DNA of 64,000 nt from Verrucomicrobiota bacterium (GTDB taxonomy: Bacteria > Verrucomicrobiota > Verrucomicrobiia > Limisphaerales > J093), in contig JAKLFY010000015.1 of the NCBI GenBank assembly GCA_022710935.1, positions 1 to 64,000 of the forward strand. Direction: 5' to 3'. A model generated the notes under the pieces. The model did not search any database and had not been told where the DNA came from. It worked only from the letters and a program-made list of their open reading frames with translations. Positions within the stretch are counted from its first letter, which is position 1. Each line of letters starts with the position of its first letter. A program made the translations under genes and the position numbers. This document shows, piece after piece, positions 46,948 to 56,136 of the stretch.

Positions 46948-49900
46948 ATGCGCCCCTGGATTGCATACGCCACCCGCGCCCGGCGGGCGGCGCCCGCGAT
47001 CCTCGTCGCGCTCTGCCTCCGCATTCTGCCAGGCTGGGTCTGCTCCGCTGAAGTGCCGCGCGAATCCGATTGGCGCATCTACAAGGCCGCCGATGGGCTC
47101 ACGGAGTCAATCACCACCGCAATCACCGTGACGCCCCGCGGCAATCTCTGGGTCAAACACGGCGAGGTCGACGCCGTAAGCTTCCTCGATGGCTATGCCA
47201 TCCGCCATATCCCCGCCCCCGGCGAACGCAACTACCGCATCTATGAAAGCCGCGCCGGGCGAATCTGGTCTGTCTATGCCGACGGCCTGATGGAATTCGC
47301 CAACGACGAGTGGATCCGACATCCGATCCCCGAGATCCGGCTCGAAGGCGAAGCCAACCTGGCCCGCTCGCTTCGCCAAGTCCCGCTCCTGCCCGCCGAA
47401 CAGGATCGCGTCCTCATCCTCCTGCCCGATCGCCTCGCCGAGTACCGGGCCACGGCTCGCGAGCTGCAGGTCCTGCGCTGGGCCCGGGACACCCGCCTGG
47501 GCCGGTTCATCGACATGCTGCCCACACAGGACGGCGCGGTCTGGATCACCGGCACAGCCGGCGCCGCGAGACTGCCGGGACCGCTCCGCCAACTCCGCGC
47601 CCAGACCCCCTGGGCCGAGCACCTGCTCCCCCCCGCCTGGCCCATCCGGGATGTCCAGCGCCCGTTCGAAGACGATGCCGGCGGCATCACGGCCCTGGGC
47701 GAATCCACAGCCCTCGCCCGACGCGTCCTGGTGCATTTCGACGGCACAAACTGGCTGTGGCGGGCGTTCCCTGAAGGAAGCCTCCGCTACGCCTGGCGCG
47801 ATCTCGAGCCCGGACACTTCTGGGGCCTGACCATCAACTCCCTGGTCCGACTCAGCGTGGACACCGACGCCATCGAGCGGATCGATCTTCCGCCCAACCA
47901 GTACTACGACGCCGCCGTCCAGCCCCGAGGCGTGTTCTGGCTCGCCACCCTCGATGGCCTGATGCGCTATGCCCCGCCCGCGTGGCGCGTCCCGCCCGCC
48001 GCCGCCGCGTTCGATTCGATCGTCCACGCCGGCATCGAGGACAGCCAGGGGCGCCTCTGGTTCGCCACCGGTTCGGGTCTGCTCCTCAACCGGGACGGCC
48101 AATGGCAGCAGCACGCCTGGCCAGAAGGCTTCGAACCCCTCTTCCGCGCGCGTGACGGCCTGTTCCTGGTCGGTGACAACCAGATCGCCATCGGCGTGGC
48201 CGAGCAACTCTGGATCTTCACACCCGACACGTCCGCGATGACGCCCATCGAGCATCCGTCCGGACGCCGCATCCGCAAGGTCCTGCGCCAATGGTCCAAC
48301 TCGACTCTCTGCCTCCAGACCGCCGAGCCGGACGCCCCCCAGACCGCATATCAGTTCGAACTCTTCGACGGACACAGTTTCCGCGAATGGACCGATGCGC
48401 CCACCCCAGTCGACCTCGGGAGCGAGCTCTTCTTTCTCGCCGTGGCCCAGAACGGCGATCTGTGGCTGGGCGGCAGCACCGGCGCCGCCTTCTGGCGCGA
48501 CGGACGCTGGCAGCGGTTCACGTCCGCCGACGGCTACGCCGCCGAGGGCGCGCTCTGCTGGACGGAGCTGGGCGACGGGCGCATCTGGTGCGCCGGCCTG
48601 GGCCGGATCGTCGAGTTCGATGGCAAGGTCTGGACCACCGTGCTGAGCAGCCTCGACCGCGTCAACGCCATGATCCGCGCCCGCGACGGCACGGTCTGGG
48701 TCGCCACCGCCAGCAGCCTCTATCGGCAGTACAAGGAAAGCTGGGCCTGGTTGAGCCAGGATGATGGCCTGCCCGCCGATGCCTGCTTCACCCTGCTCGA
48801 AGACCGTTCGAGCCTCCTCTGGGTCGGAACTTCGCGCGGCATCGTCCAGTACTCCCCGCGCGCCGACATCGACCCGCCCCGAACTCTCTCGGTTGGCATC
48901 GAGCACTCGGGCAATGGACGCCCCGACAGCACCATCGAGGTCCAGGTCCGGGGCCGCGACCGATGGCAGCAAACGCCCGACGACCGCCTCCTCTTCTCCC
49001 ACAGGCTCAATGGAGGAAACTGGTCGCCGTTCGCTTCCAGACCCATGTTCGCCCTCCGGAACGTGCCGCCGGGCAAACACCGGCTCGAAGTGCGAACCCT
49101 GGACCGGAACTGGAATTTCGAGCCCAAGCCCTTTCTCGCCGAGTTCCAGGTCGTCGTGCCCTGGTACCGGGAAGGGCGGATTCTCTTCGCCGTGGGTGTC
49201 GGGGCCGCCGTGGCGCTGTTCTTCGCCGCGCTCGCCGTCAACCGTCACCTCCAGCTCCGCCGCAGCTATGCCGAGGTGGAACTTAAGGTGGCGGAACGAA
49301 CACGCGAACTCGAACAGGCCACCCAGGCCCTCGTCCATAGCCAAAAAATGAACGCCCTGGGCACCCTCGCCGCCGGGATCGCCCATGACTTCAACAACAT
49401 CCTCTCGATCATTCGCGGCTCCGCCCAGATCATCGAGGTCAACCTCGACGACCGCGACAAGGTCCTCACCCGCGTCGACCGCATCAAGACCATGGTCGAT
49501 CAGGCCACCGGCATCGTCCGCGCCATGCTCGGATTCGGACGCGTCGGCGATACCGGCCTCCACGCCTGCAAGCCCGCCGAGGTCATCGATCAAACCATCC
49601 GCCTTCTCGGCGACCGCCTCCGCCGCACCGTCCGCATCGAACGCTCCGTCGCCTCGGACCTGCCCCCCATCCGGGCCGCGCGCGACCTGACCCAACAGAT
49701 CCTCGTCAACCTGATCCTCAACGCCTCAGACGCCCTCCCGCCCGGCGGCGAAATCCGCATCCGCGCCCGGCGGTTGGACACGCTCCCCCACAATCCCATC
49801 CTGCCACCCCAACCCGCCTCCGGCTACGTGGCGATCAGCGTCGAGGATAATGGCCAGGGGATTCCAGGCGACGTCCTGCCCCGGATCTTCGAGCCGTTCT

Positions 49901-50076
49901 TCACCACCAAGGCCTTTTCATCCCGCCGTGGCACGGGCCTGGGACTCTACATGGTCTACGAGTTCGCCAAGGAAATGGGGCACGGCCTGATCGTCACTTC
50001 CGAATCCGGACGCGGCAGCCAGTTCACCATCATCGCCCCGATCGCGGACAATCCCGACGCCAAGCCCGCTCCGTAG
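46948..50076 (+). CDS. Hybrid-type sensor: regulator propeller, Y_Y_Y, histidine kinase
   Basis: A 1042-residue membrane sensor. A signal ([17 protein letters not shown]) is followed by two seven-bladed regulator propellers (about 40-640) with repeats such as [41 protein letters not shown] and [17 protein letters not shown]-type Ig domain ([26 protein letters not shown]) precedes one membrane helix (about 742-762) and a short coiled coil. HisKA has His813 in [14 protein letters not shown]; the HATPase has [17 protein letters not shown] and [11 protein letters not shown]. No receiver domain or adjacent regulator is present. In Bacteroidetes such sensors detect oligosaccharides; here the ligand is unknown. 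ATG 46948 is preferred over GTG 46912. Confidence 0.9.
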   Translation: MRPWIAYATRARRAAPAILVALCLRILPGWVCSAEVPRESDWRIYKAADGLTESITTAITVTPRGNLWVKHGEVDAVSFLDGYAIRHIPAPGERNYRIYESRAGRIWSVYADGLMEFANDEWIRHPIPEIRLEGEANLARSLRQVPLLPAEQDRVLILLPDRLAEYRATARELQVLRWARDTRLGRFIDMLPTQDGAVWITGTAGAARLPGPLRQLRAQTPWAEHLLPPAWPIRDVQRPFEDDAGGITALGESTALARRVLVHFDGTNWLWRAFPEGSLRYAWRDLEPGHFWGLTINSLVRLSVDTDAIERIDLPPNQYYDAAVQPRGVFWLATLDGLMRYAPPAWRVPPAAAAFDSIVHAGIEDSQGRLWFATGSGLLLNRDGQWQQHAWPEGFEPLFRARDGLFLVGDNQIAIGVAEQLWIFTPDTSAMTPIEHPSGRRIRKVLRQWSNSTLCLQTAEPDAPQTAYQFELFDGHSFREWTDAPTPVDLGSELFFLAVAQNGDLWLGGSTGAAFWRDGRWQRFTSADGYAAEGALCWTELGDGRIWCAGLGRIVEFDGKVWTTVLSSLDRVNAMIRARDGTVWVATASSLYRQYKESWAWLSQDDGLPADACFTLLEDRSSLLWVGTSRGIVQYSPRADIDPPRTLSVGIEHSGNGRPDSTIEVQVRGRDRWQQTPDDRLLFSHRLNGGNWSPFASRPMFALRNVPPGKHRLEVRTLDRNWNFEPKPFLAEFQVVVPWYREGRILFAVGVGAAVALFFAALAVNRHLQLRRSYAEVELKVAERTRELEQATQALVHSQKMNALGTLAAGIAHDFNNILSIIRGSAQIIEVNLDDRDKVLTRVDRIKTMVDQATGIVRAMLGFGRVGDTGLHACKPAEVIDQTIRLLGDRLRRTVRIERSVASDLPPIRAARDLTQQILVNLILNASDALPPGGEIRIRARRLDTLPHNPILPPQPASGYVAISVEDNGQGIPGDVLPRIFEPFFTTKAFSSRRGTGLGLYMVYEFAKEMGHGLIVTSESGRGSQFTIIAPIADNPDAKPAP

Positions 50077-50321
50077 GTCACGATGGCCCGCCCTCCCATC
50101 CGTGGCCGCTTCTCTTTATCCGTGTCCATCCGGGGCATCGGCTGCAACTCCGTCGCGCCGGAGAACACGCCGGCCAGGCCCGGGGACCAGGCACGGAATA
50201 GCCAGGGCCAATTCATGAGGTGGCGCCGCCGAAGCGCCCATGCCGCTCACTGCGAGTTGAGTTCCCGCCCCCGATCGCGTACAGTCAGCCGGAAATCAGA
50301 CCACAAAACCGACCACTGCAT

Positions 50322-50894
50322 ATGAGCTCTAACCCGACCTCCCCTGCCGGTGCGCCGCCCATCAACGCAACTGCCGCATCCAGCCCCGCCGCCCCGGAGC
50401 TGGCCCTCGAACTCAGGCAGATCCTCGTGCCGCTCGATTTCTCGGCGCACGCGATGAAGGCCCTCCGTTATGCAGCCGGATTTGCCCGGCTGTTCGGCGC
50501 CAAGATCATTCTGCTGCACGTCACCGAGCCGATCGTCTATCCGTCCGATTTCGGTTACGTCCCGCTTCCCCCGAACACCCTCGAAGAGAATTTCCAGCGC
50601 GATGCGCGGGATCGTCTCGAGGCCGTGGCTGCCGACCAAGCCAAGGCCGGTGTGACCTGTGAGGTCGCCCTGCGCCTGGGCAAACCGTACCATGAAATCG
50701 CCGCCGCCGCCCGCGAGCACGAGGTCGATCTGGTCGTGATCACCACTCACGGCTACGCCGGCCTGACCCATGTCCTCCTGGGCAGCACCGCCGAACGGGT
50801 CGTCCGCCACGCCCCCTGCCCCGTCCTGGTCGTGCGCGATCAGGAAACCGAGTCCGCCCCCGCCAACGCCGAGAATGCCCCGGCGGCTGCATAG
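50322..50894 (+). CDS. Universal stress protein, ATP-binding type
   Basis: A 190-residue UspA-fold protein. RQILVPLDFSAHAMKALRYA is the first strand and helix; LVVITTHGYAGL begins the ATP-binding G-2x-G-9x-G(S/T) motif, which continues THVLLGSTAERVV; APCPVLVVRD is the last strand. The first about 30 residues (Ala/Pro-rich) precede the fold. Such proteins bind ATP and help survival under stress or starvation. ATG 50322 follows a spacer of 245 bp in which no gene is seen. Confidence 0.93.
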   Translation: MSSNPTSPAGAPPINATAASSPAAPELALELRQILVPLDFSAHAMKALRYAAGFARLFGAKIILLHVTEPIVYPSDFGYVPLPPNTLEENFQRDARDRLEAVAADQAKAGVTCEVALRLGKPYHEIAAAAREHEVDLVVITTHGYAGLTHVLLGSTAERVVRHAPCPVLVVRDQETESAPANAENAPAAA

Positions 50895-50921
50895 GAGAAA
50901 ATTTTAGCGGGCAGAGCGAGT

Positions 50922-50940
50922 TGTCTCGAAATGAGATGTC
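50922..50940 (+). repeat. Possible left end of transposon-like element
   Basis: TGTCTCGA at 50922 is followed closely by GAGATGTC at 50933. The same two blocks, in the same order, occur inside the inverted-repeat arm at 52454 (TGTCTCGA) and 52472 (GAGATGTC), and reversed near 52509-52555. It may be the partner end of the element carrying the AAA ATPase. Two 8-mers are modest evidence. Confidence 0.35.
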
Positions 50941-51016
50941 AGATGTCACAAAACGCGGACAACACAAATCGCTCGCCCTTCCGTCAGGGGGCTCGCGAAT
51001 GTTATTGAATCCGGCG

Positions 51017-52357
51017 TCAGCCGGCGGCAATCAGCGCGGCATCTTCAACCCCACGCTGTGCCGGTTGTTTAAGTCGGCCTAATGACTCCACAGGCCGGAA
51101 ATCTGTTCTGTCGGGCGCTTCAAGGACCGGCTTTTCAGTGTCCATGAAACGGCTTTGCACCGGGCTTGCAGGCGCCATTCTTCCGCCCTTCCGGGCGGTT
51201 CTGCGATTGCTCGAAACGGGTTCATCAAGGGCGTTGGCCAAGGCGCTGTCCGACGGAATGACGCTCTGTTTCATCGCGTTCGCCACGTCTTCGTCAAGCA
51301 CGCCGGACCGCCCGGCGCGCGAGGCCAGGTAACGCGCCCGCTTGGCGATGGCGTCGATCGAGGCCAAATGCCGGGCCGAACTCTCGGCGTAGGCCGCCAA
51401 CCCGCGGGCCACTTTGGCCGTGGCCTCCGGCAGCGCGGCTTTCGCCACGGCCAGCAGGTCATCCCATTCGAGACGTTCGGGCAGCCGTTCGACGTGCCCT
51501 ATGCGACCAAGGAATTGCTCCGAACTCCATCCCGTGGCGCGTTCAACGTGCTTTTGCGAGTGGTAGAACTGCGGCGTTGTCACCAAGGAAAGAGCAACCT
51601 CGAAATTGACGAGTTCAACCAGAAGCCAGTTGACCCGATCCGGCTTTGACGTAGGCCGGTTGCTCTGTTGCCAGCAATAGTGTGCTTCGTCCAAGACCAA
51701 GGCCAGGTCGCCGCCGTGCAGCGTCTGCTCGATCCGCTCTTCAAGCTCCCAGGACTTCGAATTGAGGTTCACCGGGACGCCCAGAGCCAAAGCAATGGCG
51801 CGGAAGAAAGACTTGCGGTCAGTTGTGGGCGGAACCTGGACATACCGGGCCATGCCAGCCTGACGCCGGACCCACTCTTTGACGGCAAAGGTCTTGCCAG
51901 TCCGAGCCGGACCGTCCGCCAGGACCATGCACCGGGCTTGCAGGCCATAATCGAGCGCCTCCCAGACGCGCCTTGAGACTTCGGTTTCAACGAAGCGCTG
52001 GCTCTTGCGCTCGATCCAGGCGGCGCGCAATTCGCGCAATGAAGGAACCAGGGACGGGAAGAACCGTGGGCGATAGGATTCAACAGGCCGGGCCGGATCC
52101 AGGCAGAGGGTTGCCAAAATCTCCGGCAACTTCTCCAGCTCTTGCTGGCAGGCGTCAAGGAAGTCCCCTGCATCGTATGCTGGCCGCCGGCGATCCCGGC
52201 CCGGTTCACCTCTTGCGCCTCGCCCACCAGGCCGCCGACCAGGCCCCCGCCGCCGGACGGATCCGGCCCGGACCAGGTCGGGCGGAATGACTGCTCGCAG
52301 ATTAAGAGTTACTGATTGACCCGGATGGCCGGCAGGCGGCTTGAAAACGCCTTGCAA
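51017..52357 (-). CDS. AAA ATPase of transposition type (TniB/MuB-like)
   Basis: The open frame is 446 residues. The ATPase core has Walker A LADGPARTGKT (Lys155) and Walker B LALVLDEAHYC, then VNWLLVELVNFEVALSLVTTPQF (sensor-like Thr-Thr) and an arginine-rich C-terminal helical part. Residues 1-70 are Gly/Arg-rich and unlike the rest, and another frame there reads GGLVGGLVGEAQEVNRAG, so the true start may lie inside or a frameshift may exist near 52200. AAA ATPases of this kind choose targets for DDE transposases. No transposase is adjacent. Inverted repeats that look like transposon ends lie just upstream. Base composition resembles the flanks. Confidence 0.65.
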   Translation of the reverse strand: MQGVFKPPAGHPGQSVTLNLRAVIPPDLVRAGSVRRRGPGRRPGGRGARGEPGRDRRRPAYDAGDFLDACQQELEKLPEILATLCLDPARPVESYRPRFFPSLVPSLRELRAAWIERKSQRFVETEVSRRVWEALDYGLQARCMVLADGPARTGKTFAVKEWVRRQAGMARYVQVPPTTDRKSFFRAIALALGVPVNLNSKSWELEERIEQTLHGGDLALVLDEAHYCWQQSNRPTSKPDRVNWLLVELVNFEVALSLVTTPQFYHSQKHVERATGWSSEQFLGRIGHVERLPERLEWDDLLAVAKAALPEATAKVARGLAAYAESSARHLASIDAIAKRARYLASRAGRSGVLDEDVANAMKQSVIPSDSALANALDEPVSSNRRTARKGGRMAPASPVQSRFMDTEKPVLEAPDRTDFRPVESLGRLKQPAQRGVEDAALIAAG

Positions 52358-52438
52358 CTGGCTTGCCGGCGGAGTTCACGCTGCCCTCGCCAGACGTTGC
52401 GGCAACCGTTTTTCAGGTTCACACTTCACACCTCCTTT

Positions 52439-52569
52439 GAGTGTAATCCCATCTGTCTCGATTTTGACCCTGAGATGTCCAATCCTTGAAACGCAAGGAC
52501 TTGCATTTGGACATCTCGACCTCCGAATCGAGACAGGTCCTCCGAATCGAGACAGATGGGATTACACTC
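52439..52569. repeat. 131-bp element with perfect 25-bp inverted ends
   Basis: Arms at 52439-52463 (starting GAGTGTAATCCC) and 52545-52569 (ending GGGATTACACTC) are perfectly complementary over 25 bp. An inner pair, GAGATGTCC (52472-52480)/GGACATCTC (52509-52517), extends the symmetry. CTCCGAATCGAGACAG is directly repeated at 52521 and 52540, a 19-bp period. TGT...ACA termini plus subterminal repeats are typical of ends recognised by TnsB/MuA/TniA-type transposases. No target duplication is evident. Confidence 0.8.
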
Positions 52570-52711
52570 CCCCTTTCGTGCCACTGGTGGCGAGCCCGCG
52601 CAAGCTGTTCAGAATGAAGCTATTCCCACCAGACGCCAGCAACCGTTACCAAACGCCACGTTTTGCCCTTCGGGACAATTGGCTCTGCCTTGTGCAAAAT
52701 GGAATGGGGAT

Positions 52712-52798
52712 TGGTGCCGGCGGAGGGGGTCGAACCCACACACTCTTTCGAGTACCAGATTTTGAGTCTAGCGCGTCTGCCGATTCCGCCACGCCGGC
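52712..52798 (-). tRNA. tRNA-Leu (anticodon CAA)
   Basis: The minus strand reads a complete leucine tRNA of 87 nt including an encoded CCA (52712-52714 on the plus strand as TGG). The acceptor stem is GCCGGCG/CGCCGGC with discriminator A. The anticodon loop is CTCAAAA (anticodon CAA) on a stem with G-U pairs, and the long variable arm ACTC-GAAA-GAGT is the class II feature expected of Leu. The T-loop is TTCGACC; its stem has one U-U mismatch (52724 against 52738). An integrase relic begins about 30 bp from the 5' end. Confidence 0.95.
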
Positions 52799-52826
52799 TA
52801 CCATTGATTACCAACGCTTTGCAAAC

Positions 52827-53204
52827 GTGTCCCGCACCTTGGTTCCTTGCTCTACACGCCCATTTCGCGTCTCGCATCTCAAGGTGCCGGACCTTCTGCA
52901 GTACGTCGGCAGCGGGAGTTATTATGCCCGCATCAAACTCCACGGCAAGACCATTCGCCGGAGCCTTGAAGTGCACAAATGCCAGGGAGCACTCACACGA
53001 GCGTGTGCGAAGCTCGGCATTGCTCGCATCACCCACCACGACCTGCGCCACCTTTTTGCCACTCGGTGTATCGAATCTGGCGTGGACATTCCAACGGTCG
53101 CGCGCTGGCTGGGGCACAAGGACGGCGGCGCGCTCGCGATGAAGGTCTATGGCCACCTCCGCAACCAGCACAGCCAGGAGATGGCGAAGAAGGTGAAGTT
53201 CTGA
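52827..53204 (+). pseudogene. Tyrosine recombinase (phage-type integrase) with internal deletion
   Basis: About 125 residues in one frame. The first part, KVPDLLQYVGSGSYYARIKL with HGKTIRRSLE, is an arm-binding-type N-terminus. It joins directly, at KCQGALTRAC, to the end of the catalytic domain: HHDLRHLFATRC (the H-x-x-R box), WLGHKDGG (the His) and MKVYGHLR (the nucleophile Tyr). The core-binding domain and the first catalytic Arg box are missing, about 200 residues compared with a full integrase. The fusion is in frame but should be inactive. No ATG is present; GTG 52827 is a nominal start. Confidence 0.8.
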
Positions 53205-53872
53205 GGTAGAGCCACGATCTCCGGAATCGTTGCTCGTGGTTTCGCCCTATTGGCCACCGGACGGACTGGAAGGGACAATACCCCGTTTCGCACGGACTTG
53301 ATCGCCGCGGGGCCTCGGACCCAACTGCACTCTGATTGACCCACGACCCGCTACCGGGTGACAAAACACGGTGACAACGAGCCGCCGGGAACAAGGTGTT
53401 GATCATGTTCGTGGCTCTGCTTTGCCCGACGCTACACGACTCGGAGATGCGACTGGCGTCCATGCCAGCCGGAATGTCCATCCAACAGTCACTGTCTGAC
53501 CCGGATGATCAGGCGCGGGCCGCAGCCGGCTCGGGGGTGTGCTTCAAATCCCGGCTTGCCTTGCCCCCCGAGCCGGCTGCCCCACCGGCCCGCGCGGGTT
53601 TTGACCACCATCTCCTTGGCGCCGTGGGGTATCGTTTTTCATCGGGTTTCCCCTGGTTTGGGCCAGGCCACCGGAGCTGGAGTTGCGCTACCCCGGCAGT
53701 GTGATTGCGCTTCAGCGTCTCCAAGTGCCTGTAATCACATTGCGCGTGAACTCCTGCTGAGCCGCGTCCAGCCAGTTTGCGGCTCACAGTCTTGAACGCA
53801 AACCGGGTGCCGGTTCCAACAATTCCCTCCCGTTGTAGTGGATGACTGATCGGGGTAACGCGAAACTCCGGC
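53205..53872. other. Gene-free spacer with a long GC-rich hairpin
   Basis: No gene is supported. GCAGCCGGCTCGGGGG (53522-53537) pairs perfectly with CCCCCGAGCCGGCTGC (53565-53580), and GCGCGGGCC (53513-53521) with GGCCCGCGC (53587-53595) outside it, giving an extended stem with one bulge. GGTTTTGACC follows it, so on the plus strand it could act as a weak terminator. The rest shows no recognisable element. Confidence 0.7.
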
Positions 53873-54037
53873 GTGACAAACGCGAGAATCCGAATCCGCG
53901 AGGATTTTCCCAACGAACCACTCTGCCCGCACTGCGGGAAGGAAATCCGGGAGATGGGTGAACTGCTTCACGGCATCCACCCTCGCCCGATACGTCTTGT
54001 CCACCTGTCACACCACCTGCGCAAGTCGCATCCCTAA
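53873..54037 (+). CDS. Small zinc-ribbon-like ORF (candidate)
   Basis: A 54-codon frame from GTG (open back to 53846): it contains IREDFPNEPLCPHCGKEIRE and ends in a basic HHLRKSHP tail. CPHC is half of a zinc ribbon; only one CxxC is present, with several His residues that could complete a site. Its TAA overlaps an ATG (TAATG) of the next open frame. The protein-like composition favours a real or recently decayed gene, but the family is unknown. Confidence 0.35.
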   Translation: MTNARIRIREDFPNEPLCPHCGKEIREMGELLHGIHPRPIRLVHLSHHLRKSHP

Positions 54038-54249
54038 TGGCGAAAACGCGTGTCAAGTGCAGCACGCCCGCCCGCGACAACGCCCGAGATCCAGCGAATC
54101 GGGTTGCGTTCGAGTTGGCTCCGCTCCCCAAACCAGCTCGCCAAAGCGCAGCCTTCAGGATAGCCACAGATCGCCGCGAGTTCAGTTCGTTTCGGCGCAT
54201 TGTGCTTGTACGAAACTCCCGGTGTGTCCAGATTGTTGTCCAAGAAGCC

Positions 54250-54885
54250 ATGCGAATTCCTCCCCTTCGACAGCGAAGGCAATGGGCCCTTTGGGGCGTA
54301 GTCCCTGTCGTTGTTTGCTTGTCGCGCCTGCATGCGACTGGTCCGGCTGGGGCCAGTCCAGAACAGGTGCAAGCGAGGGCGATCTACCTTCCGCTTTACG
54401 CGGCGGATCAAACGACGCTGGCGGCGGTGGTTCGCGTGGCAGTCGCTCGCAAGGACTATCAGCGCCGTGGCTTTTACCGCATCGGCTTGTTGCCGGTGCT
54501 GGTGCTTGAGGATGTTACAATTGAAGTTAGCCGGGAGAGGGAGTTCCAGCAGGTCCTCGTTCTCTTCGAGGAGCAGCTTCGCAGGCTGGGTCGCGGCCAG
54601 ACGATCGAATTGAGGCGAACCGTTTTCAGGTTTTTGGACGAAGCGCAACCTCGCCTCCGTGCAGACAGTGGACGCCTTCAGCCCGACGGCCAATGGCGAC
54701 TCCAAGGCAACGTTCAGTTCACGGCGGGGAAAGAGTGTATCCGGGCCGTGCGCGCGTGGCTGACCCCTGTGGGACCCGAGGCGGGTTTGCTGCGGCTGCA
54801 AACGGCGGAGGGCGTGCAGGTCGAGAACCTGTTTTCCTGCCAGTGCCGCACCACCAACCATCTATCGGTCGAGGGAACCCCATGA
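54250..54885 (+). CDS. Hypothetical secreted protein
   Basis: A 211-residue protein. ATG 54250 gives a basic N-terminus and a hydrophobic stretch (WALWGVVPVVVCLSRLHATG) that could be a signal; an upstream ATG at 54037 adds a sequence that does not look protein-like. The mature part is mixed alpha/beta with RGFYRIGLLPVLVLEDVTIE and a C-terminal strand region ending in FSCQCRTTNHLSV. I do not recognise a family. Its TGA overlaps the ATG of the next gene (ATGA), so it was the first gene of a coupled pair whose second gene is broken by an IS. Confidence 0.6.
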   Translation: MRIPPLRQRRQWALWGVVPVVVCLSRLHATGPAGASPEQVQARAIYLPLYAADQTTLAAVVRVAVARKDYQRRGFYRIGLLPVLVLEDVTIEVSREREFQQVLVLFEEQLRRLGRGQTIELRRTVFRFLDEAQPRLRADSGRLQPDGQWRLQGNVQFTAGKECIRAVRAWLTPVGPEAGLLRLQTAEGVQVENLFSCQCRTTNHLSVEGTP

Positions 54886-54990
54886 AGACCTTAGTCCGTG
54901 CTGCAGTGCTGTACTCAACCCTGGGCCTTGCGGTCAATGCCCAGAGCATTCCCGAACTGGTCGCTCAGGGCCGTGGTCTCCTGTCCGGCA
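54882..54990 (+). pseudogene. 5' fragment of a secreted-protein gene cut by an IS
   Basis: ATG 54882 overlaps the previous stop. It reads MKTLVRAAVLYSTLGLAVNA with the signal-like end AVNAQ, then SIPELVAQGRGLLS. At about 54985-54990 the sequence becomes the reverse strand of a transposase, so only about 35 codons survive. No continuation is recognised beyond the IS. The product cannot be named. Confidence 0.6.
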
Positions 54991-55940
54991 CCCGTTCCCA
55001 CCAGATAGGTCGCCTTGCGCTGACGCAAGAACTCCAGGTTCTCTTCGCTGACGATCCCCCGATCCATCACCCAGATGCGCTGGGCCTGCCCGTATTTGTC
55101 CTCCATGAGCTTGACGATCTCTTCGAGGGTGGTCACGTCATTGCGATTGCCCGCGAAGACCTCGTAGGCTATGGGCAGACCCTCGGGCGTGACCACCAAG
55201 CCGATGCACACCTGTTTGCAGTCCGGCCGCGAATCCCGGCTGTAGCCCCGGGCCGCCTTCTTGTTGCGCTGGGCCAATCCTTCGAAGTAGGTGCTGGTCA
55301 CGTCGTAGAGCAGAAACTCGAACCCAACGCCGAACCAATCCCGATACTTCTCCAGCAGGTGTTGGCAGATCGCATCCTTGTGCGGCAAAAGCGCGTCCAG
55401 AGCCCGGTAGAGCCGGGCATCGTTGATCTGCGCCAGCGAAACGGCCAACAAATCCTCCAGGGCGCTGTCCGCGTACCAGGTCTCGGCGATCGACAACTCG
55501 CTCTCCTGGGCGCAGAACCGACCCAGGGTCAAGATGCAGCCCATCAAATCCCACCCCACCTCCTCCTGCCCGGGGGGCATCAAGCCCCGCAACAAGGTGT
55601 GCAAGCCCAACCGTCGCCACAGCGCCAGGCCCAGGTACACCCGGCCAAACTGGCGCATCCGTTCCACCCGTACCCCGTTGAGGTCGACCTGGCGCCAGAG
55701 CGGTCGCGGGGTTGGCGGTGGCCGCTGGCCCAACTCCAACTGGGTCTCAGGCACCTTCCCCTCCAGCATCGCGTCCAGATCGTGCCACCCCCGCCCGGCT
55801 TGGACCGTCGACTCATCGAGTTTGCCCAGGTGAGCCACGATCTCCTGCCGTGGCCCCTTGCCCGTGCGCACGGTCTTGACCAGTGTCCAGTAATCGTAGG
55901 CGGCCGCGCCGGCTTGCTTGCGGTGGCGTCGCAGAAACAT
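54915..55940 (-). mobile_element. IS1634-type transposase, 3'-truncated
   Basis: The frame codes 341 residues; the first about 318 are transposase: YDYWTLVKTVRTGKGPRQEI and VAHLGKLDE at the N-terminus, WDLMGCILTLGRFC, then the DDE core region FLLYDVTSTYFEG (first Asp), LPIAYEVFAGNRND and IWVMDRGIVSEENLEFLR (second Asp). IS1634/IS4-group enzymes are about 500-600 residues and end with a third catalytic Glu, so the C-terminal third is missing. The last about 23 residues (QETTALSDQFGN and on) come from the interrupted host gene read backwards. Terminal repeats could not be identified. Confidence 0.85.
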
Positions 55941-56136
55941 GCCGGGAGATTACTCCGGCAAACCCGCGCCCAGGAAGGGGCTCTTCTGCACTACACGCAC
56001 TGTCGGGGGTTGCCAGACTCTCCTATCAACCACTTACAGAGAATCCGGCCCCCCAAACACCCAAAAAACCCAAAACCGGCCTGAGGGTTGACGAACTCGG
56101 GTTAACGGGCGGCCGCTCCGGCCGGGAACTGGCGTG

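Noticed and set aside
51017-52357. Complete Tn7- or CRISPR-associated transposon
   Set aside because: No transposase, TniQ or guide-system gene is in the surrounding sequence.
52341-53204. A single 287-codon protein spanning the tRNA and integrase remnant
   Set aside because: The first half runs antisense through a tRNA and inverted repeats, so only the part after 52827 is integrase-like.
53513-53595. Integron attC site
   Set aside because: No core GTTRRRY/RYYYAAC boxes at the ends and no integron-type integrase nearby.
54037-54249. Upstream part of the 282-codon frame as coding
   Set aside because: Composition is not protein-like and the signal-like start at 54250 fits better.
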